Assembly: GCF_001006325.2 (NCBI RefSeq)
Contig: NZ_LBIA02000001.1
Span: forward strand, 2,419,501 to 2,483,500
Length of the DNA stretch: 64,000 bases
Source: Afipia massiliensis
Lineage (GTDB): Bacteria > Pseudomonadota > Alphaproteobacteria > Rhizobiales > Xanthobacteraceae
Direction: 5' to 3'
This document shows, in pieces, positions 24,274 to 33,568 of this stretch. The stretch's first letter is position 1. Each line of letters starts with the position of its first letter. The notes below the pieces were generated by a model that saw only the letters and a list, made by a program, of their open reading frames with translations, was not told the DNA's origin and made no database searches. Both the position numbers and the translations under genes were made by a program.

Positions 24274-25839
24274 ATGGAGAAGGCTGTCACGACCGGAATC
24301 ACAAAAGAGCAACGTCTGTCCCCGCGCACCATGCTTGCCGCGGTCATCGCGATTTCCGTTCTTGTGACCTTGCAGGTGGTCTACGCCGTGACAGCCGATC
24401 TGCGCACGGACGAGGCCTATTACTGGACGTTCTCCAAGGAAAACGTGCTGTCCTATCTCGATCATCCGCCGATGATCGCGTGGGTCGTGCGCTTCGGCAC
24501 GGCGATCTTCGGCGATACCAATTTCGGCGCGCGGTTCGGCGGGTTGCTTGCGATGTGGATCGCGCTCGCACTTCTGGCGGACATCGTCTGGCGGCTGACG
24601 CGCGACCGCCGCTTCGTCCTTCTTGCCGTGCTGATGCCGCTTGCGGCGCCCGAATACGGATTGTTCGCGTCGCGGATTCTGCCCGATGTCGCGCTGATCC
24701 CGTTTTCACTCGCCATGGTCTGGTCGCTGGTGCGGTTGACCGAAAGCAACGACAGCCGCTGGTGGCTTGCCGCCGGATTGTTTGGCGGATTGGCGCTGCT
24801 GTCGAAATACACCGCGATCTTCTTTGCGCCGGCCATCCTGGCGTTTGTGCTGGTACCGCCGTGGCGGACGCGCTGGCTGCGAAGTCTTTATCCGTGGATC
24901 GCGGTGGTCATCGCACTGCTGGTGTTTTCACCGGTGCTGATCTGGAACTGGCAGCATGACTGGGCGTCGTTCAAATTCCAGTTTATCCGTGCCGGTGCGG
25001 ACCATGGCATCTCGGCACGGACCGTCAGCGATTTTCTCGGGCTTCAGTTCGCGCTGGTCGGCCCGATCCTGTTTCCAGTGGCGTTGGCAGGTGCGACGAT
25101 GCTGGCATGGCGCGGTTATCGGCGGCGCGATCCGGCCTTTATTCTGATCTCGACCTGCGCGCTGGTGCCGTTCGCTTATTTTTTGTGGAAGTCGCTGTCG
25201 CTCCGGATCGGCGACACCTGGCCGATGCTGGTCTGGCCGTTCGCCTTTGCCGCTGCCGCGATCAACCTTGCCGAGATCGAAAAAGAGCGGCGCTCAAACT
25301 GGATCTTGCGCACCGCTGAACCATGGGCAAAGGCCGCGATCGCGCTCGGCATCGTGCTGAACGTCGCGATTTTCTATTACTACGCCGTCAGCAGTTTCGC
25401 ATTCGCCGCGACCAAGGATCCGGTGGCGAAGGAAGCCGGTTACGGAGAGATCGCAAGGCGCGCCAAGGCCACGGCAGATCAGGTTGGCGCGACATGGATT
25501 GCGACGCTCGACTACCGGATCTACGCGGAATTGCGCTGGCATCTCAAGGACAGCATCCCGGTTGTTCAGGTCAATGAGCGAAGCCGCTTCATCGGCTTCA
25601 AGGATTTTTCCAGCGAGGCCATGAAATCCGGTATCGGGCTTTATGTCGACAGCATGCCCAACGACGGAAACGTGATCGAGACAAAGACGCCCGCTGTGTT
25701 GCGTCCCGTCGGACAGGCGGTCCGGACGTGGCGGGGTGTCGTGATCGAACCGTTCGCATTCAAGACGATCACCGGCTGGGTGCCAGATTTGTCGCCGCCG
25801 CCGGACTCGCCGTTCTATCGCTGGCGATTGCTGAACTGA
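24274..25839 (+). CDS. Glycosyltransferase family 39 (PMT-like) integral membrane protein
   Basis: A polytopic protein of 521 residues with about ten membrane helices. The first luminal loop has 'DLRTDEAYYWTFSKENVLSYLDHPPMIAW', where the acidic pair DE and the later 'DHPP' form the family's catalytic and lipid-sugar site (ArnT and Dpm-mannosyltransferase types). It should transfer a sugar from polyprenyl phosphate to a lipid or protein at the periplasmic face. I start at MEKAVTTGITKE (ATG 24274, GGAAAAG upstream); ATG 24250 is possible. It is divergent from the cyclase and ends 17 bases before the ycjF stop. Confidence 0.9.
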   Translation: MEKAVTTGITKEQRLSPRTMLAAVIAISVLVTLQVVYAVTADLRTDEAYYWTFSKENVLSYLDHPPMIAWVVRFGTAIFGDTNFGARFGGLLAMWIALALLADIVWRLTRDRRFVLLAVLMPLAAPEYGLFASRILPDVALIPFSLAMVWSLVRLTESNDSRWWLAAGLFGGLALLSKYTAIFFAPAILAFVLVPPWRTRWLRSLYPWIAVVIALLVFSPVLIWNWQHDWASFKFQFIRAGADHGISARTVSDFLGLQFALVGPILFPVALAGATMLAWRGYRRRDPAFILISTCALVPFAYFLWKSLSLRIGDTWPMLVWPFAFAAAAINLAEIEKERRSNWILRTAEPWAKAAIALGIVLNVAIFYYYAVSSFAFAATKDPVAKEAGYGEIARRAKATADQVGATWIATLDYRIYAELRWHLKDSIPVVQVNERSRFIGFKDFSSEAMKSGIGLYVDSMPNDGNVIETKTPAVLRPVGQAVRTWRGVVIEPFAFKTITGWVPDLSPPPDSPFYRWRLLN

Positions 25840-25856
25840 CGATTGTGCTGTAGCGC

Positions 25857-26900
25857 TCAGGTCTTCTGATCATCTCCGCCAGCCCGCCGCAGCAGGTCTT
25901 TCGCGAGGTCGGACAGCGCGGGACGCGGCAGCGCTTCAAACGGCAGCGGTCGCGTCACGTCGATGGCGGCGAGGCCGAGCCGCGCGGTGAGCAAGCCGTT
26001 GAGCAACCCTTCGCCGAGCTTGGCCGAGAGCTTCGCGGTAATGCCGTGGCCCAGCATCTGCTGGATCAGGCTGTCGCTGGCGGCCATGCCGCCGGTCAGC
26101 GCCAGATGCGCCACCACATGGCGCATCAGCCGGATCATGCCGAGCGTGCCCGGGCGTCCGCCGTAGAGCCGCGCCAGTTGCCGCACCAGACGCAGCGCCG
26201 CCGCGAACACGAACAGCATGTCGATGACCGCGCCCGGACTGACCGCGGTGACCAGCGAGACGCGCTGCGCCGCGCTGGAGACCAGCCGGCGCGCCTCCTG
26301 ATCGAGCGGCGTCATGAGTTCGCGCTCGGCCAGCCGCACCATGTCGGCGCCGTCGATGATATCGCGGCCGTGCTCCTCCAGCGCGGCGCGGGCGCGGGCA
26401 AGCCTTGGACTGTCGTGCGCCACCTTAAGCAGGTCGCGGACGATGGCGTCGCTTTCCTTGCGGTCATCGCTCAGGAGCACAGCGTTGGCTCGTGCGTGCA
26501 GCTTCTCGATGGTTTCCAGCCGCGCCAGGCTCAAGGCCTCCCGCGCGATGATGACCACCAGCGCCACCACGGCGAGGATGGCGAACACAAGTCCGATATA
26601 GCCGAGGCTGGCGCTACGGTTGAACAGGTCCTCGACCAGATTGGAGATGCCGAGACCGAGGCCGAGCACGACAAGCCCGCCGAGCGCAGTCCAGAACACG
26701 CCTCCCCAGCCGAAGCCCTTGCGGACCGGTACGGCTGGCTCATCGATGACAACGGGAAGCTGCGCAGGGTCGGATTCCGGCGTGATGTGGACCTTGCCGC
26801 GCGCAGGACGCGAGGGATCGTCCTCGGCATCCATCAGGATGACGCGGGGATCATCGAGCTTGAAGGCCGCCGGTTTGCGGTGGTGCGGCTTGTCGCTCAT
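25857..26900 (-). CDS. ycjF: YcjF-like membrane protein (TIGR01620/DUF697)
   Basis: A 347-residue membrane protein. The N-terminal 65 residues are polar. Two membrane helices follow at about 65-120 ('GGVFWTALGGLVVLGLGLGIS', 'IGLVFAILAVVALVVIIA'). The C-terminal DUF697 part ('SPGAVIDMLFVFAAALRLVRQLARLYGGRPGTLGMIRLMRH') is characteristic. Its start overlaps the ycjX stop by 4 bases (ATGA), so the two are translationally coupled. The pair is widespread in proteobacteria and tied to phage-shock or envelope stress in enterics; its precise role is not known. Confidence 0.92.
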   Translation of the reverse strand: MSDKPHHRKPAAFKLDDPRVILMDAEDDPSRPARGKVHITPESDPAQLPVVIDEPAVPVRKGFGWGGVFWTALGGLVVLGLGLGISNLVEDLFNRSASLGYIGLVFAILAVVALVVIIAREALSLARLETIEKLHARANAVLLSDDRKESDAIVRDLLKVAHDSPRLARARAALEEHGRDIIDGADMVRLAERELMTPLDQEARRLVSSAAQRVSLVTAVSPGAVIDMLFVFAAALRLVRQLARLYGGRPGTLGMIRLMRHVVAHLALTGGMAASDSLIQQMLGHGITAKLSAKLGEGLLNGLLTARLGLAAIDVTRPLPFEALPRPALSDLAKDLLRRAGGDDQKT

Positions 26901-28366
26901 TGCAGCTTGTCTCCGATCAGGAACTGAAGCGCACGGTCGAGGCGGATATGGGGCAGGGCGGGCTCTTCGCCACCCTCACGCTGCAGCAATGGGGGGCGAA
27001 AGCGCAGAAACCGGAAGTCGGTCTGGTCGGATGCGGCGTTGGACAGGCCACGGAACGTGCCATCGCCGCTGAACAGATCGTCGAGCTTGGCCGGAAGGTC
27101 GCCGGGGAAGGTCGCTGCCTCCGTCTCGCCGTCAAAGACTTCATCGCCGGACATCTCGCCCTCTTCGGGCGTGCCGAGGATCGAGGGCAGCTTCTCGCGG
27201 CCCTGCTGCACCAGCGCTTCACGGGTCGCGCGCACGGCGGCCAGCGCCACCACATCCACGCCCGCGCCCGCGAACTCGGCGCGCGAGGCGGCGCGCTCGA
27301 CCATGCGCTTCAGGATGGCCTCCAGCTTGTCGTGACTGGTGTGATGCAGATGGTCAGCCTTGGTGGCGGCGAACAGGATCTTGTCGATGCGCGGACGGAA
27401 CAGCGAATTGATGAACGTGCTGCGGCCGATGTTGAAGCAGTCGAGAATGCCCGACAGTGCACCTTCAAGATCCTTGAGCGCCTCGGGCCCGGCGTTGAAC
27501 GCAGCCAGCGCATCGACCAGCACGATCTGCCGGTCCAGCCGCGTGAAGTGATCGCGGAAGAACGGCCGCACCACCACGTCCTTGTAGGCTTCATAGCGCC
27601 GCCGCATCATCGCCCACAGCGAGCCGTCCGGCGCCGTGCCGTCCTGCCGCACGTCGAGCGGCGCGAAGGTGAGCGCAGGCGATCCCGCGAGATTGCCGGG
27701 CATCAGGAAACGGCCGGGCGGCAAGAGACTCATGGCAAAGCGCTCGTCGCGGCAGGCGCGCAGGTAGTCGGTGAACAGCTTCGCCGCGGTCAGCGTTGCC
27801 TGTTCGTCTTCGCGCCCGTTCGCATCGAGCGTTGCCAGATGGGCGTGCCACTGCGCCGCAAGTTTTGCGCGCGGCTCGCGGCGAGACAGCGCGAGGCTCT
27901 CCGCCGACCACTGCTCGTAGCTCTTGTTCAGCAGTGGCAGGTCGAGCAGCCATTCGCCAGGATAATCCACGAGATCGAGCGTCAGCGTGCGGGTCGCCGC
28001 GTTCTGCCGCTGGTACTCGATCACGAGGCGCAGCTCGCTGATGTCGGTGGTCGAGTGGGGCCAGCGCCGGTCTTCGATCAGGGTGCGGACGTGCCCTTCA
28101 TAGGCGAAGCGTGGAACGGCATCGTCGGGCTGCGGCTCGAGTCGCGCGCGGGCGATCCGGCCCGTCGCCAGCGACTCGAACACCGGAAAACGGCCGCCGC
28201 GCAGCAGGCCGTGAACCAGCGCAGTGATGAAGACAGTCTTGCCCGCGCGTGACAGGCCCGTGACCCCGAGCCGTACCGTGGGATTGAACAGGCTTTCGCC
28301 ATACTCGATCAGAGAGCGGATGGAGAGGCGGGTGTCTTCGACAATGTCCGAAAAGCTGGGTGCCAT
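26897..28366 (-). CDS. ycjX: YcjX-family P-loop ATPase/GTPase
   Basis: A 489-residue protein with a Walker A motif 'GLSRAGKTVFITALVHGLL' (about residues 38-56) and a Walker B-like 'TLDLVDYPGEWLLDLPLL'. The family marker 'FDIVED'-type start is seen as 'FSDIVEDTRLSIRSL'. YcjX (DUF463) proteins are predicted nucleotide-binding partners of YcjF. Near the C-terminus, acidic stretches precede 'FRFLRFRPPLLQREGG' and 'HIRLDRALQFLIGDKLQ', the conserved end. It is the first gene of a two-gene operon with ycjF. Confidence 0.94.
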   Translation of the reverse strand: MAPSFSDIVEDTRLSIRSLIEYGESLFNPTVRLGVTGLSRAGKTVFITALVHGLLRGGRFPVFESLATGRIARARLEPQPDDAVPRFAYEGHVRTLIEDRRWPHSTTDISELRLVIEYQRQNAATRTLTLDLVDYPGEWLLDLPLLNKSYEQWSAESLALSRREPRAKLAAQWHAHLATLDANGREDEQATLTAAKLFTDYLRACRDERFAMSLLPPGRFLMPGNLAGSPALTFAPLDVRQDGTAPDGSLWAMMRRRYEAYKDVVVRPFFRDHFTRLDRQIVLVDALAAFNAGPEALKDLEGALSGILDCFNIGRSTFINSLFRPRIDKILFAATKADHLHHTSHDKLEAILKRMVERAASRAEFAGAGVDVVALAAVRATREALVQQGREKLPSILGTPEEGEMSGDEVFDGETEAATFPGDLPAKLDDLFSGDGTFRGLSNAASDQTDFRFLRFRPPLLQREGGEEPALPHIRLDRALQFLIGDKLQ

Positions 28367-28571
28367 AATTCCATCAAGACTTTATCGGACAGGGATAAAC
28401 TGACAAAAATACAAGCCGTGCGACAGTTCTGTGAAACTGGAGACTTATGGGGTGGAAATCAAGTTTCAAAGCCATTCTGATTCCTGATCACGTCCTTTTC
28501 AGGTTTCATTGACCGTCACCAAGTTATCATTGGTGCTCACGTAAGATGAACCCGCAAACCCGATTGTATGC

Positions 28572-29273
28572 ATGACGATCTTCCGATTGAAGCAGATCAG
28601 CTCTCACGCCCGGGTCGCGGGCGGCGGCGTGGTTCGCTGGGACTATGATCGCGCGGAGCTGATCGCGGACGGCGTGGTGCATGTGCTCGGCATTGCCTCC
28701 GGATTGATCGCCGCTACGGCCCTCGTGGTCGTTGCCGTCCTGTATGCCTCGACCAAGGAAATCGTTTCGGTATCGGTCTACGTCGCCGGGCTGCTTGCCA
28801 TGCTCGGCCTGTCGGCGACCTATAACCTCTGGCCGGTCTCGCCCGTCAAATGGGTGTTGCGCCGCTTCGATCACTCGGCGATCTACATTCTGATCGCTGC
28901 CACCTACACCCCCTTCCTGGCGCAGATGAACGACCGCTTCATGGCTGTGGTCCTGCTGATCGGCGTCTGGTCGGTCGCGGCGGCGGGCATCGCGCTCAAG
29001 ATCTTTCTGCCCGGGCGGTTCGATCGTCTCTCCGTCGGGCTCTATCTCGCGATGGGATGGAGCGGCGTCATCGCCTATGACAGCCTTGTGGCCTCGCTGC
29101 CGAACTCGACGCTCTGGTTCATTGCCGCGGGCGGGCTGATCTACTCACTCGGCGTGATCTTCCATGCCTGGGAGCGGCTGCGGTTTCAGAATGCGATCTG
29201 GCATTCCTTCGTGCTGCTCGCTGCCGCATTGCACTATACGGCGGTGCTCGACATGGTTCTGGTCGCGGCCTGA
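28572..29273 (+). CDS. Hemolysin III / PAQR-family membrane protein (TrhA-like)
   Basis: A seven-helix protein of 233 residues. Family marks are 'ELIADGVVHVLGIASGLIAA' in helix 1, 'RFDHSAIYILIAATYTPFL' in the middle, with the zinc-site His in 'FDHSAIY', and 'GGLIYSLGVIFHAWERLRFQNAIWHSFVLLAAALHYTAVL' at the end, which holds the paired His residues of PAQR proteins. Bacterial TrhA-type members influence membrane fluidity; true hemolysis is doubtful. The upstream gap to ycjX is 205 bases and divergent. An 80-bp repeat follows. Confidence 0.94.
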   Translation: MTIFRLKQISSHARVAGGGVVRWDYDRAELIADGVVHVLGIASGLIAATALVVVAVLYASTKEIVSVSVYVAGLLAMLGLSATYNLWPVSPVKWVLRRFDHSAIYILIAATYTPFLAQMNDRFMAVVLLIGVWSVAAAGIALKIFLPGRFDRLSVGLYLAMGWSGVIAYDSLVASLPNSTLWFIAAGGLIYSLGVIFHAWERLRFQNAIWHSFVLLAAALHYTAVLDMVLVAA

Positions 29274-29282
29274 AGGTTTTTC

Positions 29283-29363
29283 GTCATTGCGAGGAGCGCT
29301 TGCGACGACGCAATCCAGCTTTTTTTCGTTGCTCTGGATTGCTTCGCTCCGCTCGCAATGACG
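29283..29363. repeat. 80-bp dispersed palindrome, copy 3 of 4
   Basis: Begins GTCATTGCGAGGAGCGCTTG and ends GCTCGCAATGACG. Compared with copies 1 and 2 the outer arms are in the reverse order, as expected for an inverted copy. It lies 10 bases past the hemolysin-III stop. Confidence 0.87.
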
Positions 29364-29409
29364 GCTTGAGTCGATTGATCCGGCGTCGTTTCCCGCCTAA
29401 AACGTCTGC

Positions 29410-30207
29410 ATGAAAGTTGCAGGAAAAGTCGTTGTCGTCACCGGCGGCGCGAATGGCATCGGCCAGGCGCTGTGTGAAATCTTCCATCGCGAGGGCGCGG
29501 CCAAGGTCGTGGTCGCCGATCTCGAAGGCGCGCGGGCCAAGACCGTCGCCGACTCCATCGGCGGCGCATCGTTCGCCTGCGATGTGGCTCAGGAGAGCGA
29601 CATTCTCCGTGTCATCGACGAAACCGAAAAACAGTTCGGTCCCATCGATCTGTTCTGTTCGAATGCCGGCATCGGCGGCGGGTTCGATCCGCTTTCGGAA
29701 AACGCCGGCGGCACGTCGGACGAACCGTGGGCGCGAAGCTGGGCGATCCACGTCATGGCGCATGTCTATGCGGCGCGCCATCTGATCCCGCGCATGAAGA
29801 CGCGCGGCGGCGGATATTTCCTCAATACGATTTCGGCGGCCGGGTTGTTGTCGCAGGTCGGCAGCGCGGCCTATTCGACCACCAAGCATGCGGCCGTGGG
29901 CTTTGCGGAGAACCTCGCGATCTCGCACAAGGCGCACAACATCCGGGTCTCGATCCTCTGCCCGCAGGGGGTCGAAACCAACATGCTGAAGGGGCTGCCG
30001 AAGGGCCCGCAATCCAACGACGGCAATCTGATGCCCGAGGATGTTGCAAAGTCCGCGCTGGAAGGCATCGACCGCGAGACGTTCCTGATCCTGCCGCACC
30101 CGCAGGTGATCGACTACATGCGCAAGAAGACCGATAACTACGATCGCTGGATCGGCGGCATGGCCAAGATTCAGGCCAGCCTGCGCGAGGCGTTCAGCAA
30201 GAAGTAA
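29410..30207 (+). CDS. Short-chain dehydrogenase/reductase (classical SDR)
   Basis: A 265-residue SDR. The cofactor motif is 'VVTGGANGIGQAL' (TGxxxGxG, about residues 10-22), followed by Asp in 'VVADLEGARAK', which favours NAD(H) over NADP(H). The 'NAGIGG' motif is at about 84-89. The catalytic set is Ser in 'NTISAAGLLSQVG' and 'YSTTKHA' (Tyr and Lys, YxxxK, about 155-161). The C-terminus ends 'ASLREAFSKK'. It converges on the MaoC-like gene, with a repeat between them, so it is not in that operon although it could share the pathway. Substrate unknown. Confidence 0.93.
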   Translation: MKVAGKVVVVTGGANGIGQALCEIFHREGAAKVVVADLEGARAKTVADSIGGASFACDVAQESDILRVIDETEKQFGPIDLFCSNAGIGGGFDPLSENAGGTSDEPWARSWAIHVMAHVYAARHLIPRMKTRGGGYFLNTISAAGLLSQVGSAAYSTTKHAAVGFAENLAISHKAHNIRVSILCPQGVETNMLKGLPKGPQSNDGNLMPEDVAKSALEGIDRETFLILPHPQVIDYMRKKTDNYDRWIGGMAKIQASLREAFSKK

Positions 30208-30227
30208 AAGCCGCCCCGGATTACTCC

Positions 30228-30306
30228 GTCATTGCGAGGAGCAAAGCGACGAAGCAATCCACTCATGGCTATAGCTCTGGATTGCTTCGCTTCGCTCGCA
30301 ATGACG
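30228..30306. repeat. 80-bp dispersed palindrome, copy 4 of 4
   Basis: Same element, between the stop codons of the SDR gene and the dehydratase gene. Its hairpin could end both transcripts. Confidence 0.88.
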
Positions 30307-30313
30307 AGTTATT

Positions 30314-31168
30314 TTACCACGTCGCAGTGCCCTTCATGGTCGGAGCGCCGGCAGCATTGGCGGTCCACACTTCCAGCCCGCCATCCTTCTCGTTGCCGTT
30401 GACGCTGAATTCCGCGCCGTCGAACAGTGGATTGACGCCGCGATAGACAAACTTCGCGGGCGCCTTGCCGCCATGCTGGCGGGCGGCGAACTCGATCAGC
30501 AGCGATGCCTGCAACGGGCCATGCACGATCAGGCCGGGATAGAACTCGACCTTGGTAACGTAATCGCGATCGTAATGAATGCGATGACCGTTGAAGGTCA
30601 GCGCTGAGTAGCGAAACAGCAAAACCGGATCGGCCATGTGGGTTTCGCGTATTTTTCCCGCCGGGGCAGGTGCGGGCGATACAGCCGGCTTCTGATCGCC
30701 TGCCTTAGGCATGTCGCGATAGACGATATCGTGGCGCTCGCGGATGGCGATGCCGCGCGGCGTTGTGATGCTGTGCTCCACGGACACGAAACACAGTGCG
30801 CCGGTGCTGCCGGTCTTCATCGTCACGTCGGAGATGCGCGATGATCGCGTGACCGTATCGCCGACCCGCAGCGGATCGATGAATTCGATCTGGCCGCCGG
30901 CCCACATCCGGCGCGGCAGCGGCACCGGCGGCAGAAATCCTCCGCGGGCGGGATGGCCGTCCGTTCCGATTTCGCTCATAGGCGCGACCGGCTGCGCGAG
31001 GCACCAGTGCGTCGTGAGCGGTGCCGGGTCGCCTTCAAAGGGATTGCCGATGTCGAGGAACAGCGTCGCGCGCAGGCCCTTCACCAGTTGAACGGTGATG
31101 ACGTCGGACGCTTCCTGGGTGCGGCCAATCCACTGGCGCAGATGATCGATGTCGGGTTTGCTGGTCAT
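30314..31168 (-). CDS. MaoC / FAS1-like dehydratase domain protein
   Basis: A 284-residue double hot-dog protein. The N-terminal FAS1-like domain has 'LFLDIGNPFEGDPAPLTTHWCLAQPV' and 'FLPPVPLPRRMWAGGQIEFIDPLRVGDTV'. The C-terminal hot-dog holds 'FRYSALTFNGHRIHYDRDYVTKVEFYPGLIVHGPLQASLL', where the His and the upstream Asn and Arg form the hydratase site. It belongs with mesaconyl-C4-CoA and other acyl-CoA hydratases of the HTD2 group. Its start overlaps the CoA-transferase stop by 4 bases, so it is the last gene of a five-gene operon and likely hydrates the enoyl-CoA made there. Confidence 0.88.
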   Translation of the reverse strand: MTSKPDIDHLRQWIGRTQEASDVITVQLVKGLRATLFLDIGNPFEGDPAPLTTHWCLAQPVAPMSEIGTDGHPARGGFLPPVPLPRRMWAGGQIEFIDPLRVGDTVTRSSRISDVTMKTGSTGALCFVSVEHSITTPRGIAIRERHDIVYRDMPKAGDQKPAVSPAPAPAGKIRETHMADPVLLFRYSALTFNGHRIHYDRDYVTKVEFYPGLIVHGPLQASLLIEFAARQHGGKAPAKFVYRGVNPLFDGAEFSVNGNEKDGGLEVWTANAAGAPTMKGTATW

Positions 31169-32283
31169 GATTTCTTGCCTCGCGGAATCTCGCTGGTGGA
31201 TTCGCCGACCGCCGGCACAGCGCCATAATGCCGCTGTTCGCCAATCACGATGGAGGCGGGCGCAGGATATGCGACGACGCCATTCGGGGTCGCGACTTCG
31301 ATCCGGCGCAAATGCGGATGTGCCGACAGGTCATCCATGGTGTTGACCTCGGCGAAGGCGATGTCGGCGTCGGTCAGGCGCTTGAGCAGTTCATCGCGGG
31401 TCATGGTTCTGAACACGCCGGCTACTGTGTCGTCGGTCAGTTTACGGTTACGGACGCGCTCGACCATGTTGGAAAAACGCGGATCGCTCGGCAGGTCGGG
31501 CATCGCCATGACCTCGGTGCAGAGTTTCTTCCATTCACGCTCGCTCTGGATCGAGATCAGGATGTCGCGATCATCCTTCGACGTGAACACGCCGTAGGGC
31601 GCGATCGAGGTGTGGGCGAGACCGATGCGCTTCGGCGGCGTGCCGGCTTCCGCGTTCAGCAGCGGGACAGCAAGCCAGTCGGCCATCACATCGAACATCG
31701 AAATGCGGATGTCTGCGCCTTGCCCGGTGCGCGACCGGCCAATCAGGGCTTCGAGAATCGCCGCATGCGCCGTCGCGCCGGTGGCGATGTCGACGATGGA
31801 CAGGCCAACGCGGGCGGGTGCATCCGGGCCGCCGGTGATCGAGGCAAGCCCGCTCTCAGCCTGAATGAGCAGGTCGTAGGCCTTGCGGTCGGCGTAGGGG
31901 CCGTCGTCGCCGTAGCCGGAGATGGTGCAGATCACCAGTCCCGGATAATCCTTGCGCAGGCGTTCACGCGTGAATCCGAGTTTGTCCATCGAACCGGGCT
32001 TGAGGTTCTGCACCAGCACGTCCGCGCCCGCGATCAGTTTCTCCAGCGCCTTGCGTCCATCGTCGGTGGCAAGATCGATCACGACGGAGTCCTTGCCGCG
32101 ATTGAGCCAGACGAAGTAACTGCTCTGGCCCTTGGCGGCGGCATCATAACCGCGGGCGAAATCGCCTTCCGGTCGCTCGACTTTAAAAACGGTCGCGCCG
32201 GCATCTGCGAGACGTGAGGTACAGAACGGGGCGGCAACCGCCTGCTCGACGGCGATGACGGTCAGTCCTTCAAGCGGCAGCAT
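31165..32283 (-). CDS. Class III CoA-transferase (CaiB/BaiF family)
   Basis: A 372-residue family III enzyme. Marks are 'GADVLVQNLKPGSMDKLGF' (about residues 86-104), 'GLVICTISGYGDDGPYADRKAYDLLIQAESGLASITG' with the catalytic Asp in 'AYDLLIQA', and 'GLSIVDIATGATAHAAILEAL'. Such enzymes move CoA between a donor thioester and an acid, making an aspartyl-CoA intermediate. It starts 9 bases after the acyl-CoA dehydrogenase stop and its stop overlaps the dehydratase start. In this setting it probably activates the acid formed after P450 oxidation. Confidence 0.93.
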   Translation of the reverse strand: MLPLEGLTVIAVEQAVAAPFCTSRLADAGATVFKVERPEGDFARGYDAAAKGQSSYFVWLNRGKDSVVIDLATDDGRKALEKLIAGADVLVQNLKPGSMDKLGFTRERLRKDYPGLVICTISGYGDDGPYADRKAYDLLIQAESGLASITGGPDAPARVGLSIVDIATGATAHAAILEALIGRSRTGQGADIRISMFDVMADWLAVPLLNAEAGTPPKRIGLAHTSIAPYGVFTSKDDRDILISIQSEREWKKLCTEVMAMPDLPSDPRFSNMVERVRNRKLTDDTVAGVFRTMTRDELLKRLTDADIAFAEVNTMDDLSAHPHLRRIEVATPNGVVAYPAPASIVIGEQRHYGAVPAVGESTSEIPRGKKS

Positions 32284-32292
32284 CGATCTCTC

Positions 32293-33462
32293 TCAATAGG
32301 AACGCGGCATGCCGAGCACGTGCTCGGAAAGATGCGACAGGATCAGGTTGGTGGAGATCGGCGCGACCGAGTAAAGCCGCGTTTCGCGGAATTTCCGCTC
32401 GACGTCGTATTCCTCGGCGAAGCCGAAGCCGCCGTGGGTCTGGATGCAGGCGTTGGCCGCCTCGAACGACGCGTCGGCGGCGAGCATCTTGGCCATGTTG
32501 GCTTCGGCGCCGCAGTCCTTGCCGGCCTCGTAGAGGCGCGTGGCTTCCCGCACCATCAATTCGGCGGCGCGCATGTTGGCGTAGGATTTGGCGATCGGAA
32601 ACTGGATGCCTTGATTCTGGCCGATCGGCCGCCCGAACACCGAGCGTTCCTTGGCGTAGTCGCTGGCCTTCTTGATGAACCATTTGGCGTCACCGACGCA
32701 TTCCGACGCGATCAGGATACGTTCTGCATTCATGCCGGACAGGATGTAGCGGAAGCCCTTGCCTTCCTCGCCGATGAGATTTTCGGCCGGCACTTTCATG
32801 TTGTCGAAGAATACTTCCGTGGTGGCGTGGTTCATCATGGTGCGGATCGGCCGGATCGTCAGCCCGCCGGCCTTCTTCGCTTCCTGCATGTCGACGATGA
32901 AGACCGACAGGCCGTCGGTGCGTTTGGCTGCCTGCTCCTTCGGCGTCGTGCGGGCCAAGAGGATCATCAGGTCGGAATATTCGGCGCGGCTGGTCCAGAT
33001 CTTCTGGCCGTTGACCACGTAGTGGTCGCCCTCGCGCTTGGCGAAAGTCTTGAGCGACGACGTATCGGTGCCACTGGTCGGTTCGGTCACGCCGAAGGCC
33101 TGCAGTCGCAGCTCGCCGCTGGCGATGCGCGGCAGCCACTTGGACTTCTGTTCCTCGCTGCCGTGCCGCAACAGCGTGCCCATGGTGTACATCTGGGCAT
33201 GGGTGGCGCCGCCATTGCAGCCGGCGCGCTGGATTTCCTCGAGGATAGCTGCTGCCGCCGACAGCTTCAGCCCGGAGCCGCCATATTCCTCGGGGATCAG
33301 CACCGAGAGATAGCCGGCATCGATCAGCGCCTGCACGAACTCTTTCGGGTACGCCATCTCGCGGTCCAGCTTACGCCAGTATTCGCCAGGGAATTGGGCG
33401 CAGAGTTTCGCTACGGATTCGCGGATGTCGGAAAAATCTTGCTCTTGATGTGTCATGTCCAT
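32293..33462 (-). CDS. Acyl-CoA dehydrogenase family protein
   Basis: A 389-residue flavoenzyme from MDMTHQEQDF; the second ATG, 6 bases on, is equally good. FAD- and substrate-binding signatures are 'FGVTEPTSGTDTSSLKT' and 'YVVNGQKIWTSRAEYSDLMILLA'. The region 'NAERILIASECVGDAKWFIKKASDYAKERSVFGRPIGQNQGI' holds the Glu at the isovaleryl-type position. Near the C-terminus, 'IQTHGGFGFAEEYDVERKFRETRLYSVAPISTNLIL' is typical. It should oxidise an acyl-CoA to the 2-enoyl-CoA and pass electrons to ETF. It lies between the P450 pair and the CoA-transferase. Confidence 0.93.
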   Translation of the reverse strand: MDMTHQEQDFSDIRESVAKLCAQFPGEYWRKLDREMAYPKEFVQALIDAGYLSVLIPEEYGGSGLKLSAAAAILEEIQRAGCNGGATHAQMYTMGTLLRHGSEEQKSKWLPRIASGELRLQAFGVTEPTSGTDTSSLKTFAKREGDHYVVNGQKIWTSRAEYSDLMILLARTTPKEQAAKRTDGLSVFIVDMQEAKKAGGLTIRPIRTMMNHATTEVFFDNMKVPAENLIGEEGKGFRYILSGMNAERILIASECVGDAKWFIKKASDYAKERSVFGRPIGQNQGIQFPIAKSYANMRAAELMVREATRLYEAGKDCGAEANMAKMLAADASFEAANACIQTHGGFGFAEEYDVERKFRETRLYSVAPISTNLILSHLSEHVLGMPRSY

Positions 33463-33568
33463 GCTTTGGCAGATTGAGGATGCGCGTTCCAGCCGCGCCA
33501 GACGCGCAGCCGTATTCCGATTTTGCAACAGTAGAAATGGCGATCGTTGCGGGGCGCTGGGTCCGGGC

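Noticed and set aside
26900-28252. 450-codon open frame antisense to ycjX
   Set aside because: YcjX has a Walker A motif and is coupled to ycjF; the antisense frame is compositional.
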